From Bolinopsis microptera (Eukaryota; Ctenophora; Tentaculata; Lobata; Bolinopsidae), in NCBI RefSeq assembly GCF_026151205.1, contig NC_087082.1, positions 5,835,908 to 5,899,907 of the forward strand: a DNA stretch of 64,000 nucleotides, given 5' to 3'. This document shows positions 30,033 to 42,400 of the stretch, in pieces. Each line of letters starts with the position of its first letter. Position 1 is the first letter of the stretch. The notes beneath the pieces are model-generated. The model had not been told where the DNA came from. It did not search any database and saw nothing but the letters and a program-made list of their open reading frames with translations. A program made the translations under genes and the position numbers.

Positions 30033-30740
30033 ACCTCTTTCACTCTCACGCAGTCATATCTCACCTTATATGGTGGTGTTACTACGGTTACTATGGTTAT
30101 AATATGGTGGTGTTAGTGTGTTACTATGATAACTGTGGTGTTACTTAGATGGTAACAATACCTCGTACGGTAGTGTTTCGAGCAACCTCACTCAGTCATA
30201 TCACATCCAACTGAGAGAAAATCACAAGTTTAAATAATGAGGGGGCGTTTGAACAGTTACTATTTGGACCGAGAGTTTTCCATGTTACTTTCTATGACAG
30301 CTGGCTGTTTTTTTGTAGGTCTTTATATGTTTTTAAATAAAAAGTTTCCGCAAGTGACACTGAATTTCTATGGTTTTCAATATTGTTTTTATCAGAATAT
30401 TGCCAATTTTATTAAGATTATGTTCATATGATAACAGTTTGTTTGTATTTATTTGAATTGGTAATATTATATTTAAATTATAAATATGATATGGTATTTG
30501 AAGATTTTATGCACTCTAAACTCTTATTATTGTTATTGGAGGATATGATTTTAGCTCTATCAAATTTTGAAATTTATCCACAGTTCTAAAAGAAATATTT
30601 AAATTAGTCTTCAGAAAACTTGCAAGGATTTTCTGATCAATTCCTTTATTCTAGTAACAGCTGGTATGATCAGAACTAACTTGCAACCCCTCTATAGGTG
30701 TTGGATGTTACCTCATCTTATAAGATAGTTGTCCCACTCA
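30033..30740. other. Intergenic: CDC16 3' UTR and BTBD10 5' flank
   Basis: AATAAA at 30336-30341 is a plausible CDC16 poly(A) signal. A short ORF at 30237-30431 is unsupported. No other gene seen. Confidence 0.55.
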
Positions 30741-31790
30741 ATGTTACGGCGCAAAAGTTCTGAGGAGTTGAGCAATCTTTCGCGTAACTCCTCTGCTGGC
30801 AGCTCATCTGACATGCTGCGCTCTACATCCCTCGTGAACCTCATCACGGGAAAGGAAGGACCACTGGAGGATGACGACGCGTTTACCCGCCTCAAATCTC
30901 AAAAGGACACTGTGTTACTGCTGGTAGATGGGGTGAGGTTTCTGTTGAAGCGCAAGACTCTTCTCTCACATCCGGAGACTATGTTGGGAGGAATGTTCGG
31001 GGAGAACATGGAGCGGTTTACCAAGGAGAACGGAGATGGAGAATTCAAGATAGACAGTGTTTCTCCGGAGATATTCAGAGCTATATTAGGGTATTACGTG
31101 AACGGAGAGATTAAAGTTCCTTATGATCTGAATATGTACGAGATCAAGGAAGCGTGTGATTTCTTCCTCATCCCCTTCAACACCACTACTGTCGTATCAG
31201 AGAACCTCAGTGCTTTCATGAACGAGCTCTCTAACGATGGTTCTCGGAGAAAGTTCGAGAGTTTCCTCCAGACTGATATAGTGCCCGGCATGGCAGAGGC
31301 AGCAATGAAGGGGGAGAGGGAGTGTCACATAGTGTGTTTAAAAGATGATGATATCGTAGACTGGGACCCCGAGTACCCCCCTGCTGTGGGGGAAGACAGA
31401 CTCTCTGTAGTGAAGAATAACGAGATTAGTCGCTTTCTCAAGTATATAGAGAACAGGGAGGTTGCTAAGACAGTGCTCCAGGAGAAGGGGCTGAAGAAGA
31501 TCAGACTGGGAATAGAAGGGTTCCCCACCCATAAAGACAAAGTTAAAGTTACCCAGGTAAAACCCAGGGGTGGTATCCAGGTAACCTATTTCTACGTTCA
31601 GCGCCCCTTCATAGTGATGAGCTGGGAGAAAGAGGAACACAGATCACGACACGTGGACTTTGCTAACGTCTCCACATCGTGTCAGTCACACAGATCTGTA
31701 AACTCAGACGAGACAGTCAACCTTCCTCCGCAGAACCTCAATGCAGTAGATGAGATAGAGTTAGTAGAACAGAGAGATCAGGAGATATGA
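30741..31790 (+). CDS. BTBD10: BTBD10/KCTD20-family BTB protein, single exon
   Basis: 349 residues from ATG 30741, the first ATG after an in-frame TAG. A Ser-rich N-terminus (RKSSEELSNLSRNSS) precedes a BTB domain at about 52-150 (VLLLVDGVRFLLKRKTLLSH, TMLGGMFG, FRAILGYYVNGEI, YEIKEACDFFLIPF). The family-specific C-terminal half then reads LSNDGSRRKFE, GERECHIVCLKDDDIVDWD, EYPP, KYIENREVAKTVL, GLKKIRLGIEG, YVQRPFIVMSWEKEE and SRHVDF, all diagnostic of BTBD10 and KCTD20. Vertebrate BTBD10 is reported to bind Akt and PP2A; conservation of that role is inference. BTBD10 and KCTD20 cannot be told apart here. A 37-bp tandem duplication starts inside the last codons. Confidence 0.9.
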   Translation: MLRRKSSEELSNLSRNSSAGSSSDMLRSTSLVNLITGKEGPLEDDDAFTRLKSQKDTVLLLVDGVRFLLKRKTLLSHPETMLGGMFGENMERFTKENGDGEFKIDSVSPEIFRAILGYYVNGEIKVPYDLNMYEIKEACDFFLIPFNTTTVVSENLSAFMNELSNDGSRRKFESFLQTDIVPGMAEAAMKGERECHIVCLKDDDIVDWDPEYPPAVGEDRLSVVKNNEISRFLKYIENREVAKTVLQEKGLKKIRLGIEGFPTHKDKVKVTQVKPRGGIQVTYFYVQRPFIVMSWEKEEHRSRHVDFANVSTSCQSHRSVNSDETVNLPPQNLNAVDEIELVEQRDQEI

Positions 31791-31856
31791 TATAGAGTTA
31801 GTAGAACAGAGAGATCAGGAGATATGAGATAGAGTTAGTAGAACAGGAGATATGAA
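31752..31856. repeat. 37-bp tandem triplication across the BTBD10 stop codon
   Basis: GATAGAGTTAGTAGAACAGA plus GAGATCAGGAGATAT appears in the last coding bases (to the TGA at 31788), again just after the stop, and a third time shortened. The first copy encodes IELVEQRDQEI. Confidence 0.85.
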
Positions 31857-32879
31857 GTGTATTATCACGAGATAAATGTGAGGAGAGAAGCAAATTAAAG
31901 AGCAGTTATATGAAAGAAATGGAAAATACCAGTACGTGCAGTACTCGCCAGTATAGTACTTGAATATATTGGGATGTTATAGTTGTCTTGTTTCTTACAT
32001 TTTCTGGAGGTTCTTATTTTCTACAATTTTAACGCTGTAGAGCCCTGTTTTTCTAGTAGGTTGTTTGTTTTAACTATAGTTGTATTTGGAATAGAAAGGA
32101 AGCTTTTAATTAATACCAACTGGATAAGTCGGCTTAGTATTCATTAAATTTGATCCCTCTATCCCAAATACAAACATAGTGGATGTTATATTCAAAGATA
32201 ATCGATAGAGCAACGATTATTGAGAAAGTTGCGTTTTAATTTAAAGGATTAAAGAGTTTGAAATATTTTTATGCGAGTTAGAAATTTAAGATTTTATTCA
32301 TGAATGGGTAATAATTCTATTTGTATACTGTATTTAATGCATCGTCCATGGTCTCACAAAATGTTTTAAAGATCATACCTATGATCAGTTATGTGAAGAA
32401 AATACCAACATTTAAATTATAAAACTTTCAGTAATTTTCAATCCATCAATTTTCACAGATTTTTGCAATTTCGAGTCAAATACTTGCATGTTGTTGTAAA
32501 ATTGTTATGCTGACCCATATTTCAATCATATGATGTCGATGACATTTGTTCCTAAACGCGTGTGTTCATTCTGTTTTAAACTAAAATACCTTGTAACCCG
32601 CTCAGCATATTTCCGTATTCATTTCCACTTGTGCAGATCAATAAATCGTACTGTAACATCCGTTTTGTTGAAATTAGGTATCCCGACAAACCCGAAATTC
32701 CTGAATTTCACGTCCCCTACATGAATTGATTAATCATCTTGTGAAGTTTAGAATCGTCAAGAAACATCGGGGCGAATTTCATCTGGATACCTTGCATTCT
32801 TTTATATTTTATTATCACGTGTCCAAGGTATTACTTGAAATGTCACGTGTTTAAAATCCCTTGCACGTGTTTAGGAAGG
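31791..32879. other. Intergenic: BTBD10 3' UTR and DLAT 5' flank
   Basis: AT-rich, no supportable gene. CACGTGT occurs three times (32816, 32844, 32863) within 65 bases of the DLAT ATG and may be promoter E-boxes. Confidence 0.5.
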
Positions 32880-35800
32880 ATGTTGAGGCACGTGTCCCGG
32901 ACGTTGGTACGAACTGTGCCACGTGTAACCAAGTCACATTGTGTAGCAGTCAGATCACTCTCTAACCTGCTAGTTCGATCTCTGCCTAACTCCAGGTATC
33001 TTAGATACACCACATCTTAATTAGTTAATTAATTAGTAATTAGTAATTACACCACAACTTAATTAGTTAACTTATTACTAATTAGTAATTACACCATGAC
33101 CACATCTTGATTAGTTAATTAATTACTAATTAATAATTACATCACAACTTAACTAGTTAATCAATTACTAATTAGTAATTACACCACATCTTAATTAGTT
33201 AATTAATAGTAATAGATTTATTATATTCCAATAATTTCAATATCTTTATTTAGCTTTTTTATACAATATCTTTGCCACATAGAAGCAGGGTAGTAAAATA
33301 TACTGTGTTTTCTTTTCGAATATCTAATCAATTGATTGTAAGTATATTAACATGTTTTGGAGCAATCGATTACAATTACGTCTCACAGCTCAAATTTTAA
33401 TGATACGTACCAGGAATTATGTAATTATAAGAATTTTCGAAATTAGATGCCCATTGCTCTATGTCACCAGTAATTTGACTTAAAAGTCCGAAATACAGTT
33501 TGTGAATGGTATGAGGTCCTTCTCTTATTAGTTCCACGACTAGAGTGCTCCTTTATAATAACCTTTATCAGAGTGCTCCACTCTCCCACTAAACCTCCTC
33601 TACTTAATGTGTCCTCCTCTACTACAGGGTACTGAGTGTTCCTCAACTGACGATACAACATGTGAGGATGATGAGCAACTACCCTCCCCACTTTATGATA
33701 GACATGCCTGCCCTCTCACCCACTATGGAGGCAGGTTCGTGCAAACTTTAGCTCCTCAATTTGAAAAATTGGAAGTGCCAAGAATAAAATTTAAAAAATT
33801 GTCCATAACAATTGAAACTCCACCTCACTGCCTTAGATTGCAAAATTCACGCTCCTTCAGGCGGAGGTGTTTTAAAACAAATCTCTTGTACTTAATTACT
33901 ATCAGCCCCTTATTATATTCTAAACAGAATTCTGCACATTAATAAACCTCCCTCTCAGGTACAATCCTGTCCTGGTCCGTATCAGAGGGAGATGAGTTGG
34001 GAGAAGGTGATCTGCTAGCTCAGATAGAGACTGACAAGGCTACAATGGACTTTGAGGCTCCTGAAGTTGGATTCTTGGCTAAAATACTTATTCCGGCTGG
34101 TACTCCTGATGTTAAACTTGGAGTGGTGAGTCTCCTGTTCGTTACCATGGTTACTGTTGCCATGGTTACTATTACTACTATACTTCTAGTATTATATCCT
34201 ATTATATCTGATAACATGATATGTATAAATTTCTATATATTGATAATTTCCAAATTTCACTTCCTTTTAAAAGTAAACCTGTTTTTAATTTAAATCTAAC
34301 ATCTGAGAGATTATAACCGCCCAATTGTAAATGAATCTTCGTCCGACGTTCTCGCAATAGGTCGAATCAAATCCAGTCAACTACTGCTGTATTATGTTAT
34401 ACGATAAGACACCCGTTTTAGCAGATGAATTGGTCTGGAATGATAAGAAATGAAGTAGTTCGATTATCTGAGCTCTGTACCCTTTACAGTAACCTGTTTA
34501 GTTTATTATATGCTCTTTATGAAGAACTGTTTTCCCTTTCAGCCGGTTTGTATCATTGTCGAAGATAAAGACGACATCGCTAAGTTTGCGAACTACGAAG
34601 CTCCTGCTGGTGACGCTGCCCCCGCAGAAGCTGCACCAGAACCAGTACCAGAGCCAGTAGCTGCCCCACCCCCTCCAGCTCCTACCCCTGTCCCTGCTAC
34701 TCCCCCTCCTCCTCCCCCTCCAGCTGCAGTGGCCGCTCCTCCCCCTCCAGCTGCAGTGGCCGCTCCTCCCCCTCCAGCTGCAGTGGCCGCTCAACCACCT
34801 GTACTGGGCAGTAGGATCATGGCTAGTCCCATGGCAAAGGCTTTAGCTGCAAGAAAGGGTATTGATCTGTCGGTAAGTGGGATCTCGCGAAGTTACCTAT
34901 AGTCTAAATTACATCTCTTCAGTGATGTAATGAGGTTGACATAAATGGAATCTGCTTTGCCTTTTTGTTTACAAGAATATTCTCGATGAACAGTATCATA
35001 ATATTTCTCTAATTTTGATTTTCTTTCAAGCGCAGGAAAGGAAATTTCCGTTTATTATGATTGTAGTCACAACTCACACTAGCAGTAGTAGTCAAACTCT
35101 TTCTTCCAGCAAGTTGTTGGGTCGGGTGCTGATGGTGTTATACGAGCAGTAGACGTTGAAGCGACCCCAGTAGCCACTGCTCCAGTATCTGCCGCCCCAG
35201 TAGCCGCTGCTCCAGTAGCCGCTGCTCCTCTTGTAGTTTCTCCAGACGGCTCCTTCACTGAGATTCCTCTCACCAACATGAGGAAAGCTATTGCTAAGCG
35301 GCTTACTTCGTCCAAACAGGTGACAGCTAAGATAATTTGTCTTTATAACAGTTCAACGAAGTTCCTCCTATTTTATAACATGTTTCAGCTCTCTATTAAT
35401 TCCTCACGTGTGAAGTTGAGCACTAGAACTAAAATAATTCCTGGTATCTTTATTCTTAATGTTAAGCTGACGCTAATAGTGCTTCCTCACCCAGGAGATC
35501 CCACACTATTATCTTACTATAGAGGTAGTGCTAGATGATCTCCTCTCAGTCCGCTCACAGCTCAACAAGGAGGGGGCTGGCAACTTCAAACTCTCTGTCA
35601 CTGACTTCCTCATTAAAGCTAGTTCTAAAGCTTTGTTAGATGTTCCAGCTGCTAACAGTCAGTGGGCAGATACTTGCATTAAACAGTGAGTTTCATATTT
35701 ATATAACTATGTTATTTTATACCTTAATATCATACTTCCACCGTAATCTACTTATTAGTTAATTAAATCGGATTTAGTAATTTTCTACCACAACTTTCAC

Positions 35801-38800
35801 TCCTTATTCCGATAAATATGGTTAGGTTTAATTTTCTCGAAACTTAATTAATGAACGTCATGAAAAGCGATTAGAATAATAACAGTTACGAAAAGGTTTC
35901 GTGTTGTCGTTCAAAATCTTTATATTTAAAATTGTCAAAATTACAAGGTCCCAACTCCCTCTTAATCAATCACTTTGTTTTGACTCGCACTGCACTGTTC
36001 GTATTAAAAACACACTTTTATAATTAATTAGTAATCAAACTTAGTGGCCTCAAGATTGGATTTACTCTGCAAAACAATCGTTTATTGCACTACACCGTGA
36101 GTGATTTCTCTGCGCATTGCCATGAAGTTGTGCGATATCTCTGTATGCTTTTCTTTGCTATATTCGTTCTTAAATGTTTGGATTTGGAACCGGCGAGGCT
36201 TACTTTTAGCTTTTAGACAAAGAAGAAAACAATTTTTGTGTGCACGATGATGCCCTCCTATAATAGTAATAAATAATAAATATTGTTAATTGTTAATGAA
36301 ACGTTTAAACGTTTATAGAGGAGTAAAGAAATATATGACAATAAAAAGAATACGGAATAACGAATATCTAAGAGACACACAAAAACATGTTCTGTAGAAT
36401 ATACTTCTCTTTGTTACTCCTTCATAAATACCAGGGCCTTCTTTATGACCCAAACCTTAGCTCAGACGTAATATCATAATTTACCGAGGTATATTGTCTC
36501 TCATATCATAACCCTTACACAGTTTGTATCTGAAGTTTTATTATTTGCGACTGTTCTATAGTTCTATTTTGGGCAGTGTCTAACATGATAAGTTGTATTA
36601 TTTGCGCTGTTCTATAGTTCTATTTTGGGCAGTGTCTAACATGATAAGTGCCTGGTTAGCCGGACTGTGCTATCTCAATATAATGATATACAATATCTAC
36701 TTAGCTAAATACGACTATACCTTGCCTCCTGGTATTGTAATTATTTATACGTTTAGAGTCTATTTATATATATAATACATCTTACATACAATGATTTCTG
36801 GCATCAGCAGAACTAATGATTCCCCCGGCTCTCCTCCCATCCCCATTATTACCCACTTCAGTTTCATTTTGTATCGAGTTCCTTACAATGATTTTCTAAG
36901 TCTTACACTTTACAGTATACGTTCGATTTGCTAAGCCTGATAAACTTTTGCCCGGACGATCTAATACCCAGTGTATTGAAGATCATTGAATAGAGGGCGT
37001 CTTGTAATGCCCCTCCCTCAGTCCCTCCGACTACTTAAGGGGGCCGGGGGTCTTCATCAAAATTCTCGCGCAATTGATTTTATAGTTGCTTCTAATAAAG
37101 GGGAGTGATATCTATCAGCTGCTTATGGTCTCATAAGCAGCAGATACTTTTAGCACGTGCAATATTCAATCCCTGAATAATTACTAATTATTATGTATTT
37201 ATTTTTAGCACGTGCAATATTCAATCCCTGAAGAATTACTGATTATTATGTATTTACTTTTAGCACGTGCAATATTCAATCCCTGAATAATTACTGATTA
37301 TTATGTGTTTACTTTTAGCACGTGCAATATTCAATCCCTGAATAAATACTGATTATTATGTATTTACTTTTAGCACGTGCAATATTCAATCCCTGAATAA
37401 ATACTGATCATTGTGTATTTACTGGGTGTACTCTTTTCTGGAACACGTTTACATCACTCTACCATTGAATGCTGCACTTCATGATAATCATGACAACGAT
37501 AGTACAGATAGTACAGATAATCGCTGATTATCATCTACTAGTTAACTTCCAGTTATCTCATGGTTAATCACATTAACTCAGCACTGCTCAGTTCTAATTT
37601 TTGGTTTGCGGGTCGGGAGATATTTGAAGGTATTTCACAACATCCACCACGTATCTAGCATTATATTTAGTATAATCAATAATTAAATTATAGTGGGTAT
37701 TGTACAACCCCTGGTCTAAAACAGGGTTTACTAACTACTTGTTAAGCTGGCTATAAATAACCCACTGTAACAGTAGTATGTACCAAGGTAACAGTAGTAT
37801 CGAGTATGTCTTTTATTAGAGTATTTGAGCGTGCAGCGCGTCTTTATTAGAGTATCACGTTTATTCAATTTAGTCGTCTCTTTTAAGCTTTGTGAAGCAT
37901 CACATTCCTAGTGGACAATCGAGATATTCTAGAGATTGGATATTTAATTACCGATCATAGGTCACATAGGTTTTAAACTATTTACAACACTACAAATCTA
38001 TTACATTTATTGAGAATTATGTAATGTAACGTGATGGAAATATTTTAAACGGGCATATCCTGTCCAAACCCAGGATGCACTAAATGAATAATTCGTTGTA
38101 ACTTTGTTTGAAAAGCATTAATAGGTAGATCGTAAACTTTTTTTAAAAGTTCTTAAACTGCGTATTCTTACTTCTAGTATAGTAAGAGGTTTTGCTGTCT
38201 AGAATGAAATGTGATCAATTCCTCGGTTAGTTTTGCAGACCAGGCATCATTTTGTTGAGCTTTGTTCAGTGCACTTTGTAAAAAAGTAAAAACATTGGAA
38301 GTACGATTTCCACTGACATGACGGCTATTGCGTACGACGGTTTTTTTATTTCGTAGCTTATTTTTATGACTTGTGTTACTATTATATTCGTATTCACGTG
38401 TTACTGAAAATAATACTGGGCTGTTTTTATTTATTTACTTGTAGAAGAACTTTAACTGTTAGGGCTTTCCATGGCCTAGATCTTTGATTAAATCTCTTTT
38501 TGGTTGAATTAGTCTGAATGACATGGTTAGTAACTAGTGATAATAGCGATGGTAAGTGAACCCTCTGAGCGAACTTCTGTGAAATCAGTTTACAGATATT
38601 ATCACAATTATTATAACTTAAGTTAGTTAGCACATCTTGTGTATTACACTGGAACCTCCAGGTTACCATGGCAACTGACCCTTGTTGGTTAGTTACCACC
38701 TATCTGACCCTTGTTGGTTAGTCCCATATCCAAAAAAATTTTAATTTCCTACATTCTCAATTTTTTCGTTTTCTGTGGCCCGCTCGCTTCGCTCGCTTAA

Positions 38801-39460
38801 AAAGTCTTTGTATTCGCGCGGTTCAAAGGTTTTTCATGGCGGATTCCAGATTCTCGATTTTACTTTTTTAGGGCCCGGAACAGGGACGTAGCCAGGATTT
38901 TTCTTTGAGGGGGGCTGTTGGCGAGCGAAGCGAGCCGACGCGTCCAATCCAGCTGCGCAGTGAGCGAAGCGAGCAAGCTGTGGCAGGGGTCTGGGGGCGC
39001 AGCCCCCATCGGGGTCCAGGGGCGGAGCCCCTTGGCGGGGGCTAGGGGGGCGCAGCCCCCCGGAAAATTTTTGCGAAACTGGGTGTTTTAGACGACATTT
39101 GGCATTAAAGAAATTTGTAGGACAGCAATGAACTGGGATTGAAAAGAATCAAGTACTCACGTAAATTTGGTAACTTCACAACAGCAATCTGCATTCTCCA
39201 ATCAGAATTTACGACTTACTCAGGCCTCATCGTCTTAAGATTTTTACATTTCCTACGGTCTAGGGGACACTATTGACTATTTATAGAAGTCTTCTAGAAT
39301 GTTTGCTTGGATTTAATGACAGATATTTACTAATCCACAGTTCAAATCTTTGACTGACTGCAGTCATAAACACAGCCCAGTTACCAGGCGACCATGGGGA
39401 CTAGGGGGCTTATCTTTTTTCTGGGGTTCGATTTTTTCCGGGGGGGCTGCCGCCCCCCTA

Positions 39461-39491
<31 letters not shown>

Positions 39492-42400
39492 CTACGTGCC
39501 CGGAATGCTTTTTAATAGATAATCCTAGGTTACTTTTGGGGGCGAAGCCCCCGAAAATTTTGGAAATTTAAACTAGATTTGGCCTCCTGGAACGAATCTG
39601 ACAATGGAGAACGATTTTAGCATACTATTTTCTGATTTCAATTTTTATTGGGATAAATTGTCTGGATTCTAGAATCCCTAAACACTTGGCTTAACTAAAG
39701 CACGAAATAGGAGACAGCATGAAGTATCAAGAGTTTATAATTTTGGCAAAAATGTTTTCTCATCTACTACCATCACTTTCTGCTTTCAAGCCCGTTTCAT
39801 AGACTAGATAAGTAGATAGTAAAATGTTAATAAAGTAATAATGACAACTATTTATGTCGTGTACGCGAAAATGCCCCAATAATTAGCATCTGGTTAGTGG
39901 TTACTTGATGCACAGATTTTGTAGCTAATAGCAACAAACTTTGGTCTGTGAAACGAAATTTGATAGACTGGATCAGTGGATCCCTGACTGAGGACATTTA
40001 AATAACGGTCCAGCAACTTTTAGTCTGCTCTTTCACTTAAATTCCTACTGAAATATTATCGAAAATTCTCAGAGTTGGCTCTCGAATTTCCTACTTTTTG
40101 TCAAAAATTTCCTACTTTTAAAAATTTCCTACATTCTTAGAATGCGAGAATGCGGGTTTTTGGATATGGGTGGTTAGTTACCATGGAAACTGGCCCTTGT
40201 TGGTTAGTTACCACCTATCTGACCCTTGTTGGTTAGTTACCATGGCAACTGACCCTTGTTGGTTAGTTACCACCTATCTGACCCTTGTTGGTTAGTTACC
40301 ATGGAAACTGACCCTTGTTGGTTAGTTACCATGGTAACTGACCCTTGTTGGTTAGTTACCACCTATCTGACCCTTGTTGGTTAGTTACCATGGCAACTGA
40401 CCCTTGTTGGTTAGTTACCATGGCAACTGACCCTTGTTGGTTAGTTACCACCTATCTGACCCTTGTTGGTTAGTTACCACCTATCTGACCCTTGTTGGTT
40501 AGTTACCATGGCAACTGACCCTTGTTGGTTAGTTACCACCTATCTGACCCTTGTTGGTTAGTTACCATAGCAACTGACCCTTGTTGGTTAGTTACCATGG
40601 TAACTGACCCTTGTTGGTTAGTTACCACCTATCTGACCCTTGTTGGTTAGTTACCATGGAAACTGACCCTTGTTGGTTAGTTACCACCTATCTGACCCTT
40701 GTTGGTTAGTTACCATGGTAACTGACCCTTGTTGGTTAGTTACCATGGTAACTGACCCTTGTTGGTTAGTTACCACCTATCTGACCCTTGTTGGTTAGTT
40801 ACCATGGTAACTGACCCTTGTTGGTTAGTTACCACCTATCTGACCCTTGTTGGTTAGTTACCATGGTAACTGACCCTTGTTGGTTAGTTACCACCTATCT
40901 GACCCTTGTTGGTTAGTTACCACCTAACTGACCCTTGTTGGTTAGTTACCATGGTAACTGACCCTTGTTGGTTAGTTACCATGGTAACTGACCCTTGTTG
41001 GGTAGTTACCACCTATCGCTATCTGACCCTTGTTGGTTAGTTACCATGGTAACTGACCCTTGTTGGTTAGTTACCACCTATCTGACCTTTGTTGATTGGG
41101 TTGGAGTTATCTACCTCCGGGAAAGCTACGTCGACAGGGATAGCTAATATTATCTATTGGGGCCCTCGGGTAGATAGTGTTATCTTATCTTTTTATTTTA
41201 GTGCAGATCCTTTTTCTAAATGTACTTTATTCTTATATTCAATATATTAGAGGCCCCCAATATAGCATGACACGTTTAGTTATTAGGTAACACGTGTAGT
41301 TACTAGGTAACACGTGTAGTTACTAGGTAACACGTGTAGTTACTAGGTAACACGTGTAATTACTAGGTAACACGTGTAGTTACTAGGTAACACGTGTAGT
41401 TACTAGGTAACACGTGTAGTTACTAGGTAACACGTGTAGTTACTAGGTTGTTAAATAATAGGTAGTAAGATGAACGGCATACTATTTCTTATTGATATTT
41501 TATATTAAACAATCTTAACCATAATTTTAATCATTATTTAATATGATTTGCCTAATTTGTATTATGGTTTTGTAATCCTGGCAGTTAACTTGACTGGGGT
41601 ACGTGAGCTCTGAGCTGGTATTTTGTGTTCTCTGTTAGTTACGACATCAATTGTCTTAACATCATTCCAGTAGAAACCACTAAAATGAGATGGCACCAAG
41701 CATTCTCAATAATTCTGAACATATGTATGCCGTTATAAATAGTTGTATCTTGTATCCTTTATATAAACGTACAAATTTTATCCTATGTTGTGTGGAGTTA
41801 TTCTAGTTTTATTCAGTTTTGTTACCAAGCAATTTGTTCACAATTTCCTCCCGAAATTATCTCATATATCTTAATGGCCGTGATGGACAATTAACCAAAA
41901 AATGCTTTGTGGATCTAGTATGATATTGACATATGTCAACAACTGGCTATATTAAGTACCTTTGAGCTGAGGAATATCTAAATATATGTAGTTATATCTA
42001 AATATATGTAGTTTACGTTGCCGCTAAGATATAATTGTCACCTTTGGCTGTTTGTGTACGATTCTTGGGCTAATAATCCATCTTTTAGATTTTCGTAGTG
42101 GATTCTTATTTTGAAGATAAACTAATTACCGTGTGCGTGTGGTTAGACCATATTGAACTTTCCGATCATTGGTTTTCAGCTGCTGGAAATGGTACCATTC
42201 TCTATAATTACATGTATACCTCTATAATCAAGTGTCACTATCTTGCTTATCTTTTGAAACTGGGACTCCTCCTTAACTTGAAGCCGTCATATCATACCTT
42301 TAACATTTACAATGTTTCCCTTTCAGTATCTCTACAAGTAAAATGTATTTTGTGCTATGTAACATACTGATACCCAGCAGTAGGAATGTTAACATATTAT

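Larger units (their letters stand above)
38661..41097. repeat. 29-30-bp minisatellite in DLAT intron 6, split by an insertion
   Basis: Two alternating unit types: CTGACCCTTGTTGGTTAGTT followed by ACCATGGCAA (30) or ACCACCTAT (29). Many units contain the perfect palindrome AGTTACCATGGTAACT. Two units lie at 38661-38722 and about 31 at 40171-41097, separated by a 1,448-bp element. Confidence 0.92.

Noticed and set aside
30237-30431. 64-codon ORF after CDC16
   Set aside because: Overlaps the likely poly(A) signal (AATAAA 30336-30341) and has no domain.
34498-34794. Minus-strand ORF with repeated GHCSWRGRS
   Set aside because: Antisense shadow of the DLAT Pro/Ala linker repeat; no independent support.
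38715-40178. Treating the 8-bp flank TGGTTAGT as proof of a hAT insertion
   Set aside because: The same eight bases are part of the surrounding repeat unit, so they could flank an insertion without being a duplication; kept only as supporting evidence.
42098-42370. 90-codon ORF in DLAT intron 6
   Set aside because: AT-rich, no recognisable features, no splice or homology support.
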